DNA of 64,000 nt from positions 186,001-250,000 of the forward strand of contig NZ_PXZM01000029.1 in the NCBI RefSeq assembly GCF_003013395.1, in the 5' to 3' direction. Origin of the DNA: Brevibacillus fortis. GTDB taxonomy: Bacteria; Bacillota; Bacilli; Brevibacillales; Brevibacillaceae. Shown here one piece after another: positions 1 through 7,980 of the stretch (positions within the stretch are counted from its first letter, which is position 1; every line of letters begins with the position of its first letter). The notes under the pieces are model-generated. The model did no database searches. It was not told the origin of the DNA and was given only the letters and a program-made list of their open reading frames with translations. The position numbers and the translations under genes are program-made.

Positions 1-603
1 TTCTCTGAAGAAAACCCCGACTGACCATCCGTCGATGATGATATGGTGAACGTTCAAAAGTAGAGCATGCAAATCCTCGCCGAGTTTGAATAAAGTAACA
101 CGCAAAAGCGGCCCCTTTGACAGATCGAAAACATGCATGCTTTCCTCTTTAGCTAGTCGGCGAAACTCATCTTCCCTCTCCTCCTCGGGATGTCCAGTAA
201 GATCGACAATGGGAAAAGGAATTTGCCATGCAGGAGCGATAACCTGATACGGCTCTCCATTTGCGACTTGAAAGGTGGTTCGCAAGGCTTCATGGCGTTT
301 CACGACCTCATGTATGCACTGCTCCATGATGTTTGTGCGAAGCTCACCCGACAGATGAAAGGCGGCAACCACATTATAGGCTGGACTGTTTGGTACCAAC
401 TGGTCTAAAAACCATAATCTCTGCTGGGCAAAAGAGAGGGGCACGAAGCCCTCTCTTGAACGCCGCGCAATCCCAGCCTTTTTCGTCTCCAGCTTTGAGC
501 CTTTCAGCTTCTCAAGCAATGCCAGTTTCTTGTCGGAAAGCTTCGATCTGCTCTCAGCAAGTATCTCATCTCTCGCTTTAGCTGATTCCTTATTATTGAT
601 CAT
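1..603 (-). CDS. NRPS, N-terminal condensation domain (3' part outside window)
   Basis: This is the start of a non-ribosomal peptide synthetase that takes the chain from the last PKS carrier. The reading frame is open from ATG at 603 to the window edge (201 codons). About 50 charged, probably helical residues come first, a likely docking or linker segment. A condensation domain then begins with the core C1 pattern (LSFAQQRLWFLDQL, about residues 58-71) and continues to the catalytic HHIIIDG motif at residues 186-192 (bases 28-48). An AAGGAG site at 611-616 lies 7 bases before the ATG, and the gene starts 30 bases after the PKS5 stop. The condensation domain should join the acyl chain held on the PKS5 C-terminal carrier to an amino acid. 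The adenylation and later domains lie outside, so the residue added cannot be read. The C-domain identity is secure; its subtype is not. Confidence 0.95.
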   Translation of the reverse strand, partial: MINNKESAKARDEILAESRSKLSDKKLALLEKLKGSKLETKKAGIARRSREGFVPLSFAQQRLWFLDQLVPNSPAYNVVAAFHLSGELRTNIMEQCIHEVVKRHEALRTTFQVANGEPYQVIAPAWQIPFPIVDLTGHPEEEREDEFRRLAKEESMHVFDLSKGPLLRVTLFKLGEDLHALLLNVHHIIIDGWSVGVFFRE

Positions 604-610
604 TGGATTG

Positions 611-616
611 CTCCTT
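611..616 (-). promoter_or_regulatory. Ribosome binding site of the downstream NRPS
   Basis: AAGGAG, 7 bases before ATG 603, in the 30-base gap after PKS5. No terminator is visible in this gap, so the NRPS is in the same transcript. Confidence 0.75.
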
Positions 617-633
617 CCCTATAGATGAATTCA

Positions 634-3600
634 TCAGCTTAATAGCTCCAAAATCGCCTCTTCTGGAAGCTCATCAATAGCAGCAATCAGTTCCTCCTCA
701 ATCAGCTCCGCCATTCCTGCAACAGTTGGCGCCGAAAAGAGATTGTCTAAATTCAAATCAACCGGGAAGCTATTCTTTAATCTGGAGATAATCTGAGTTG
801 CCATGATCGAATCGCCCCCCAGGTCTTGGAAATTTTTGTGGATATCAACGTTTTTCACTCCAAGTACCTCTTCCCAAGCAGCCGCAATTTTTCGCACGAG
901 TTCGTTACGTGGTGCATCGTCATCGTCAGCATGTATGATATTTTGATGGGTCACGAAGTTTTGGCTTTCTGTCTTCCTCCCATCAGTGTCTATTGCCTGA
1001 ACACGAGGTAGCTCAGTTGATTCGGTTATGTCGGTTGCTCTTTGTTCGTGTTTTTCTGCTGTTAGCTCGGAGGTGGCCGCGGCTTCTTGACGGGTACGGT
1101 TGCCTATGACAACTTTGGGTAAACGGTATCGTTCCTTGGCAAAAGGATAGCTTGGCAGACCTGATATACGGCTCACCATTCCTTTTGGATAGAGAGCTTC
1201 CCACTCTATTTCGTTACCATGAACCCATAGCTCGGCCAGCTTTTTGATCTTCTTGTTCAGAGCGAGATTGCGGATAAAATCCCTTCCCTCTTCAGTGTCG
1301 CCGATCTTGATTCCGCCTGTTTTGTTTATTTCTCCGATAAACATATCAGCCGTCTTTGCCCCATTACCTTGTATGAATTGCTCTAGCTGTGCCATCAGAT
1401 GTTCTCTACTGTTGACCACGACTGCTATTCGGTGAGACATGGATTCCCTTGCAGTCTGATAGGTGTAAAGGAAATCTGCCAGGTCCACATCATGATGCTT
1501 CTCTATAAATACCTTTGTTTTCTCGGCATAGGCCATTAATTGCTCACGTGATTCCGCTGATAGCACGAAGACTCCCGTCGCTATCTCTTGACCCTCAACA
1601 GGAGCAGCGGATCTTACCTTGCTTCTATCAAGCTCTTCGATTACCAGATGAGCATTGGTGCCGCTGAAACCAAAAGAGCTGATCGCTGCCAAACGAGAGC
1701 CTTTGGAATTGGTCTGCCAGTCTTGCAGCTTGGTATTCACATAGACAGGGCTGTTTTCAAAATCAATGTGCTCATTCTCTTTGTCAAAATGGATAGAAGG
1801 AGCCATCTTCTTGTTTTTCATGCTGAGTAAAACCTTGATGACACTCAGCACCCCAGCCGCTGCTGTGGTATGACCGATATTGGCCTTCAAAGAACCAATC
1901 GCGCAGAAACGTTTCTTCGGTGTGAATTGGCGGAACGATTCACTCAGCGCATGAATCTCTACAGGGTCCCCTAATTTGGTTGCAGTTCCATGTGCCTCAA
2001 TATATTGAATGTCTTCCACATCAATCTGTTTTTTCGCGTAAATGGTTTTTTGCAGGTCACTTTGCGCTTGAAAGCTCGGCACGGTGATGCCCAATGTCCG
2101 TCCATCCTGATTCGTTCCACTGCCACGGATGACACCATAGATGTTGTCGTTATCCCGCATTGCATCTTGCAACCTTTTTAAAATCACAACGCCGACTCCA
2201 TCCCCAACTACAATGCCATTCGCACCATTGTCAAACGGGCGGCACTCTCCTGTAGGAGAAAGCATCCTTGCGTTACTCATCGAGATAAACGGAGCAGGAT
2301 GAGAATAAATCGTAACTCCTCCTGCGATGGCCAGATTGACCTCTTCCGTCTTCAGCTTTTGGCAGGCAATATCGATCGCAACCAAAGAAGATGAGCAAGC
2401 TGTGTTAACAGCCAAAGCGGGTCCTTTTAGATCAAGGAAATAAGCGATGCGCGAGGCGAGAATACTCGTATCCGATCCGAGCATGCCAAAATGAGAGAAA
2501 TCTTGTTCTACTGTCATTCCCGCCATGGCACCAATGACGGTTCCAACGGGTTGGCCTCTCAGCATGGACGGGGTGTAACCTGCGTCCTCTAGCGCTTTAT
2601 AGCTCTCTTGTAAAAGGATGCGCTGCGTGACATCCATCGATTGGGCTTCGGTAGGAGAAATTTTGAAAAACGCTGGATCAAAGTATTCAATATCCTCCAT
2701 CGCCCCGTATTTAATCGGAATATCTACGAGTGCATTTTCTTTAAAAAAGGCGCGCCAGTCTGGATTCGTAACTTCTTTGATGCAATCCTTACCCTGACTG
2801 ACAAGCTCCCAGAATTCATCTTGCCCCTGGGCACCTGCTGTGCGGCAGGAAATTCCAATGATCGCAATATCATCGGAGGCTGCTTTCTGCGGTTCTGTAT
2901 AAACAGGCTTCTCTTCAAAATTTCTATGATTTTGGTAAACCGATTCTGTTTGCGCTGGTTGGCGCTCTGGTAGATGAGTAGCGATGTAGCTCGCCAATGC
3001 TCCTAGCGTATTATGCTCAAACACAACACTTGTTGGTAGCTTCAGATAAAACTTGCTATTGATGGCTTCGGATAATTGAACGGCATTGAGCGAGCCAATT
3101 CCCAAATCCTTAAGGGATTCTACTTCTTCCAGCTCTTCTTGTCTCAAGCCTAAAACGGTAGAAAAGACCTCGATCAGGCTCGCTTTGATTTTTGTCCGAT
3201 CTGGAATGGACTGATCCGCCAAATTACGCTTTGATCCAGAATATTCTGATGTAATCGGTTGATGTTGAGCATCCGACACGTATGGTTTACTTGAGTCGAG
3301 TTGGCTAGGCTCGTCTTGCTGCACATGACTGCCAATATAGCTTGCCAATGAATCTAACGTATTATGTTCAAACACAACGCTGGTCGGTAATTTCAGATTG
3401 AATTTACTGTTAATCATTTCGGATAAGGCAACTGCGTTAAGAGAGCCAATTCCTATATCCTTCAAGGTCTCTACTTCTTCCAGTTCTTCTGGTTGAAGAC
3501 CTAAAACGGCGGCAAACGCCTCAACCAAGGATTCTTTGATTGTTTCCCTATTCCGATGGATGCTGTAGTCTTGCTGATTTGGAGTGGTGAGCGCTCTCGT

Positions 3601-6600
3601 TTGCTTTTTCGGATAAGGAATATAACCGCTGTTTACCATTTCCGCTAATGCTTCTGGATAAGGCCTTTTCTTCGATAGTTTGCTGGCATTCCATTCACAA
3701 CGCTTCGTGTACGCAAGATGTGGAGCCTTTTTCAGCTTAAACAAGCAATAGCTGATCCACCCTTTTTCAAGAGAGATGGATTGATTTACCGTGTTAATAT
3801 ACAAATCTTGAACGGCTTTAGGCAGATGCTTGATGTACTGTTCCACGTCAGGATCATGCAAGGAGTTAGCAATCTGCGGCGATACGTCGATGATTTCATC
3901 GATCACGAACTGATGCTCGGCTAAAAGCTCCATCCATTCTTGAACAGTAGGGATCGTGATTTCTACGTTCGGATCTACAATCGGTCCTCGCGTATTGGCA
4001 ATATAATCGATCAATAGAACCGTTCCCTCTTCGTTCAGAGAAGATGAGATATTTTGAAATAATCCGTGTTTGTTTCGAATATGGAAGCTTACTTCAATCC
4101 CAACAATGATGTCGTAGAGATCGGGAAAAGCATCCTTGGAGCTGTCTTTATTGAATATCTTCGCACGAGCTCCCAGGTTTTTCTGCGCGATTCGTTGATT
4201 TCCAAGCTCTGCTTGCGCCTTGGTAATCGTAAATCCATGGGTTTCAATATGCGGATAGAGCTCTGCTATTTGAATTACATCTGTCCCATGACCGCATCCG
4301 AAGTCCAACACCTTTTGCACACGAGAAAAATTTTCTTTGCAAAATAGTACTTGGCGCATCTCTACTTGCTTCTCTCTTACCATTTCTCTTTCCAACGGAT
4401 ATTTTTCAGGGTTCAAGATGACACGGCTCATTGAAAACCCTGGAATTTTCCTTTCAAATGGGCATACGGTCAAGTAATCTTCCGAAAACTCCGCTTCGCT
4501 GCTGTTGGCGCTATATGTATAAATCTCAACGGCTTTGTTTTCGAATTCTGGATGAGCGGATGTCATGCTCGTCTCCCTCCTAGAGCGATTCGTTTGATTA
4601 CGTTCGATCCAACATGTTCTCCTCTTAAACGGATAGGTTGGGAGCTTAGCTACTCGGAATAACTCCTTCCCTGCATGCAGCTTCTGCCAAGGGATGGGAT
4701 TGCCTAGAACCCACAATTTTGCTAGTTCGCCTACATCTCTTGATTCGATTGCCAGAGCAACCCGGTCTGACAGCAATTCTTTGTGATCCTTGAGATCTCC
4801 CAAAAAGCATTGTTCCGTCTCTTCTTGATGTTCCAACCAGCGTTCCAGTTGCTGTAATAGCTCTGTTTGACTATTGGTGATGACAGCTAAACGGCAAGAC
4901 ATTTCTTCTCTTCCGATTTGAAGGGTGTAGGCAGTATTTGCTACATCAATATTCTCGTTCTTATGCAAATAACCAACCCAGCGTTGAATGTATTCCTGCA
5001 ATCTCTCTTTATTCTTGGCCGAAAAGACAAACAGCTCAGGTTCTGGGGCGTTTACTCTGTTTGATAATGACAGGGTTTGAGGTTGCAGGTTGCGGTCGTA
5101 TTCCTCAACGATAAGATGGGCATTCACTCCACCGCCGCCAAAGCTGGTAATGCCTGCTCGTCGGGGGACTGTCTGCCCATCTACTGTGACTTGTTTCCAT
5201 TCCGATACTTCCCGCTGCAATTGAAATGGGAGTTGACCAAAATGAATATTCGGATTCAAATCGTCAGGCATCAAGGTTGGAACCAGCGTCTGATGCTGTA
5301 AGGACAAAATCACCTTCATTAACTGCGACATGCCAGAAGCTGATTCACAATGCCCGATATTCGGTTTGACCGAACCGAGTCGATAATCCCCTTCTGTTCC
5401 TTGCCGGTTGTGAAAAGCTTTCGTCACCGCTGTCATTTCTACGGCATCCACTATGTCTGATCCATAGGCAGATGCTTCTAGATAACTAATGGATCGAGGG
5501 TCCAGTCCACTTTCTTCCAACGCCTCTCCAATCACATCTGCAATAGGATTGGGGCTCGGTGTCATGTAGCCATTGGCTTTGCCCTTATGGTTGACGGCGG
5601 TTCCTCGTATCACGGCATAAATATGGTCCAGGTCCTGTACAGCCTGATCGTAATCCTTGAGAACAATCGCACCCACTCCCTCACCCGGTACAAAACCAAT
5701 TCCGCCGTTCCCAAAGGCAGCACTGTCAGAAGTATGGGAGATGAGCTGTCCCACAGTCAGACCGAAGTAGGTATGCGGATGTGTGTACAGATTCACTCCA
5801 CCAGCAATCGCCATGCTTCCCTTACCGTTTCGGATGTACTCACATGCTTCATGAATCGCTACCAAAGCTGAGGAACACATCGTATCGATCGGCATACTCG
5901 GCCCCTGTAAATTTAAATAGTACGAAGCCCGATTGACCATCGATGCATACGAGGTTGTCGGAAAGTGATGGGTGGTTTCCGTGCTATACAAGTGAAATCC
6001 TTGTTTCGTAATCCCACCAAATACCCCTGTTCTCTTACGCAGCTCCGCAGACATCTTCGATGAGGCATAGCCTGCATCTTCTAACGCCTTCCAGCACTCT
6101 TCTAGATATAGGCGCTCTTGAGGGTCTATATTCTCTGCTTCTCGCGGAGTCATCTGAAAAAATAATGGATCAAACTGATCAAAGTCTTCTAAGAAAGCGC
6201 CCCATTTGCTATAGCTTTTTCCTTGGGAAATGGCTTCCTCCCGATTTGGATGATAATTCGCTTTCCAATCCCAACGCTTTTCTGGGATTTCTGAGATAGA
6301 CTTTTTACCCTGTACTAAATTCTCCCAAAACTCGTCCAAGGTGTTCGCTTGAGCAAAGCGCCCACTCATGCCAATAATCGCGATTTTACCGGAGGATGCA
6401 GGCTTGGACGCCGTCATTTGCGAGTGAGTAGAAGACGTAAATGCTCTCGTTTTTCTTGGGTTTCGTTTCACTTCACTTTTCAGTAATTGATCAAACTCAG
6501 CATGATCTTCCGTTCGATTTGGCTCCTGCTTCTGCTCATCTAATCCTGTGAACGAAATCAGCGCTTCTCTTTGTGTTTCGATTAAATGTTCTACTAAGTC

Positions 6601-7980
6601 ATCCACCGTCTGATATTCAAAAAACAAAGTACCGCTGATGGTCTCGCCGAAAATTTTCCGAAATTGATTGATCAGTTGTACAGATAAAATGGAATCCATA
6701 CCATATGCCTCTAACGGCTCCGAAGTATCCATTCGGTTACTTGGCATTTTCAGCGTTTCAGCGATCAACTGTTTGATGTATTCCGTACTTTTTTCGCGTA
6801 GGACATCCTCGAATGCTCTTCCTTTTGGAGCAGAAGGCATGTTCACTCTCTTTGCTTTTGGTTGTTCCGCATTTACTCTCGGCGCAGGTTTAGGCTGCTT
6901 TTTTTGTTGTTGGCGAATCACGCCGTCGCTTTCGGTAACAATAATCTGCTGCCCCATCGCATGCGCCTCTTCTGTTGGGAAAAAGACAGACTGAAACCCT
7001 TCCTCCTCCAATACTCTCTGCCACGTTGACGAAGATAACCCAGGGCAGCCTGAGATGCGCAGCTCTGGGTCTTCGTACAGCCACCATCCCTCCAGCAAAC
7101 CAAAGGTAAGATGGAGGAAGATGGTATTTTTACTCATTTCATTTAGCAGCAGCAAGCCGTTCTCTTTTATTACGGCTTTCGCATTACGCAGGGTTTGGCG
7201 AATATTTTTCGTGGCGTGCAGTACATTTGCTGCAATCGCAATATCATATTCGCCCAGATCAATTCCTTGTCCCATCAGCGGCTCTTCTACGTTGAAAATC
7301 TTGTAGGTCAAATAAGGATTGCTTGGACCATACTCTTTTTCTGCATGCATGAAAAAGGCTTTGGACAGGTCTGTGTAGCAATATTCCTGGATATGCTCAT
7401 GATACGCCTTTAGTTTTTGGAAAACGACAGCACTCGTTCCTCCCGTACCTGCACCAATCTCGAGAATACGAATGCGTGCCGCAGAATCTTGGTTCAGCCG
7501 TTCCTCAACAAAAGCAACCAATGTATCGGCAAGCACTTCATTGAAGTAGTCGGAAACCGTGTTATTTTTGTATACCTTCTCGACTAATTCCATCGATGAA
7601 TTGGGAAAGATGATTTCTGTGGCCCGCACTTTTCCCGTGAGAATTTGCGGCAAAGCACGCAAGGTTGTCTCTACGAGCTTGACTTGCGCATTCGTATCCG
7701 AATTCTTTAGCCAGACCTCTTTTTCTTGCTCCCATTCTTGCCAGACATCGGCACTAGAAATGGGAGCAGGATCGATCACGGTAGATGTTGAGTGATCGTA
7801 AACGAGATAATCATTCTGAGCCAAAACAGAAGCCGTTTCTTCGAGCCACATGTCATATAAGTCAAGCAGACCGCTTTTTCTTTTGAGATCGCTGAGCGCT
7901 TGATTCTTTTTTGTAAAGCAGCCAAGCGACTGCATTTGACTCCACAGTAACTTTAAAAGAAGCTCGTCCATTTTGTTCAT
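634..7980 (-). CDS. trans-AT PKS5: cMT-ACP-KS13(0)-oMT-ACP-ACP-KS14-PCP (2448 aa)
   Basis: Multimodular synthase without any acyltransferase. Domains by approximate residue: C-methyltransferase 4-350 with SAM motif EIGAGTGGT; ACP with Ser430; KS13 at 531-965 with Cys702 but Ser837 in place of the HGTGT His; O-methyltransferase 1155-1450 with LDFGCGHGTD near 1224; two near-identical ACPs with Ser1513 and Ser1630; KS14 at 1702-2120 with Cys1862; carrier with LGGDS motif, Ser2391. The first cMT-ACP completes the module begun by KS12 in PKS4. I place the start at ATG 7980, not the in-frame GTG at 7989, because the AAGGAG site (7989-7994) overlaps that GTG and lies 8 bases from the ATG; the paralogous PKS2 start also begins MN-MD-LL. 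The C-terminus is acidic and helical and faces the NRPS that follows. Confidence 0.95.
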   Translation of the reverse strand: MNKMDELLLKLLWSQMQSLGCFTKKNQALSDLKRKSGLLDLYDMWLEETASVLAQNDYLVYDHSTSTVIDPAPISSADVWQEWEQEKEVWLKNSDTNAQVKLVETTLRALPQILTGKVRATEIIFPNSSMELVEKVYKNNTVSDYFNEVLADTLVAFVEERLNQDSAARIRILEIGAGTGGTSAVVFQKLKAYHEHIQEYCYTDLSKAFFMHAEKEYGPSNPYLTYKIFNVEEPLMGQGIDLGEYDIAIAANVLHATKNIRQTLRNAKAVIKENGLLLLNEMSKNTIFLHLTFGLLEGWWLYEDPELRISGCPGLSSSTWQRVLEEEGFQSVFFPTEEAHAMGQQIIVTESDGVIRQQQKKQPKPAPRVNAEQPKAKRVNMPSAPKGRAFEDVLREKSTEYIKQLIAETLKMPSNRMDTSEPLEAYGMDSILSVQLINQFRKIFGETISGTLFFEYQTVDDLVEHLIETQREALISFTGLDEQKQEPNRTEDHAEFDQLLKSEVKRNPRKTRAFTSSTHSQMTASKPASSGKIAIIGMSGRFAQANTLDEFWENLVQGKKSISEIPEKRWDWKANYHPNREEAISQGKSYSKWGAFLEDFDQFDPLFFQMTPREAENIDPQERLYLEECWKALEDAGYASSKMSAELRKRTGVFGGITKQGFHLYSTETTHHFPTTSYASMVNRASYYLNLQGPSMPIDTMCSSALVAIHEACEYIRNGKGSMAIAGGVNLYTHPHTYFGLTVGQLISHTSDSAAFGNGGIGFVPGEGVGAIVLKDYDQAVQDLDHIYAVIRGTAVNHKGKANGYMTPSPNPIADVIGEALEESGLDPRSISYLEASAYGSDIVDAVEMTAVTKAFHNRQGTEGDYRLGSVKPNIGHCESASGMSQLMKVILSLQHQTLVPTLMPDDLNPNIHFGQLPFQLQREVSEWKQVTVDGQTVPRRAGITSFGGGGVNAHLIVEEYDRNLQPQTLSLSNRVNAPEPELFVFSAKNKERLQEYIQRWVGYLHKNENIDVANTAYTLQIGREEMSCRLAVITNSQTELLQQLERWLEHQEETEQCFLGDLKDHKELLSDRVALAIESRDVGELAKLWVLGNPIPWQKLHAGKELFRVAKLPTYPFKRRTCWIERNQTNRSRRETSMTSAHPEFENKAVEIYTYSANSSEAEFSEDYLTVCPFERKIPGFSMSRVILNPEKYPLEREMVREKQVEMRQVLFCKENFSRVQKVLDFGCGHGTDVIQIAELYPHIETHGFTITKAQAELGNQRIAQKNLGARAKIFNKDSSKDAFPDLYDIIVGIEVSFHIRNKHGLFQNISSSLNEEGTVLLIDYIANTRGPIVDPNVEITIPTVQEWMELLAEHQFVIDEIIDVSPQIANSLHDPDVEQYIKHLPKAVQDLYINTVNQSISLEKGWISYCLFKLKKAPHLAYTKRCEWNASKLSKKRPYPEALAEMVNSGYIPYPKKQTRALTTPNQQDYSIHRNRETIKESLVEAFAAVLGLQPEELEEVETLKDIGIGSLNAVALSEMINSKFNLKLPTSVVFEHNTLDSLASYIGSHVQQDEPSQLDSSKPYVSDAQHQPITSEYSGSKRNLADQSIPDRTKIKASLIEVFSTVLGLRQEELEEVESLKDLGIGSLNAVQLSEAINSKFYLKLPTSVVFEHNTLGALASYIATHLPERQPAQTESVYQNHRNFEEKPVYTEPQKAASDDIAIIGISCRTAGAQGQDEFWELVSQGKDCIKEVTNPDWRAFFKENALVDIPIKYGAMEDIEYFDPAFFKISPTEAQSMDVTQRILLQESYKALEDAGYTPSMLRGQPVGTVIGAMAGMTVEQDFSHFGMLGSDTSILASRIAYFLDLKGPALAVNTACSSSLVAIDIACQKLKTEEVNLAIAGGVTIYSHPAPFISMSNARMLSPTGECRPFDNGANGIVVGDGVGVVILKRLQDAMRDNDNIYGVIRGSGTNQDGRTLGITVPSFQAQSDLQKTIYAKKQIDVEDIQYIEAHGTATKLGDPVEIHALSESFRQFTPKKRFCAIGSLKANIGHTTAAAGVLSVIKVLLSMKNKKMAPSIHFDKENEHIDFENSPVYVNTKLQDWQTNSKGSRLAAISSFGFSGTNAHLVIEELDRSKVRSAAPVEGQEIATGVFVLSAESREQLMAYAEKTKVFIEKHHDVDLADFLYTYQTARESMSHRIAVVVNSREHLMAQLEQFIQGNGAKTADMFIGEINKTGGIKIGDTEEGRDFIRNLALNKKIKKLAELWVHGNEIEWEALYPKGMVSRISGLPSYPFAKERYRLPKVVIGNRTRQEAAATSELTAEKHEQRATDITESTELPRVQAIDTDGRKTESQNFVTHQNIIHADDDDAPRNELVRKIAAAWEEVLGVKNVDIHKNFQDLGGDSIMATQIISRLKNSFPVDLNLDNLFSAPTVAGMAELIEEELIAAIDELPEEAILELLS
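670..2875 (-). other. Module M15: KS14-carrier (no reductive domains)
   Basis: KS14 has NTACSSS (Cys at 2395-2397), HGTAT with the His kept, and NIGH, so it should elongate. After the linker the only further domain is a carrier with a peptidyl-type LGGDSI motif (Ser at 808-810), followed by an acidic C-terminal helix. No KR, so the chain should leave as a beta-keto thioester to the NRPS condensation domain. Confidence 0.87.
2960..3570 (-). repeat. Tandem duplicate ACPs of module M14
   Basis: Two ACP units about 350 bases apart share IGSLNAV, EELEEVE and LPTSVVFEHNTL segments almost unchanged. This is a recent internal duplication or one kept alike by conversion. Confidence 0.8.
2960..6390 (-). 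other. Module M14: non-elongating KS13(0)-oMT-ACP-ACP
   Basis: KS13 keeps Cys (5875-5877) and NIGH but reads LEASAYGS for LEAHGTGT (Ser at 5470-5472). The methyltransferase (LDFGCGHGTD at about 4279-4312) is a different family from the cMTs and matches the O-methyltransferase domains of trans-AT synthases. Two active ACPs follow (Ser at 3442-3444 and 3091-3093). Predicted role: O-methylate the beta-hydroxyl made by M13. Confidence 0.87.

Noticed and set aside
604..633. Terminator between PKS5 and the NRPS
   Set aside because: The gap is 30 bases with no stem-loop and T-run; it mainly holds the ribosome site.
3640..4515. Methyltransferase in M14 as another C-methyltransferase
   Set aside because: Its motif I (LDFGCGHGTD) and length differ from the cMTs, it lacks the LTFGLLEGWW region, and it follows a KS0 as the O-methyltransferases do.
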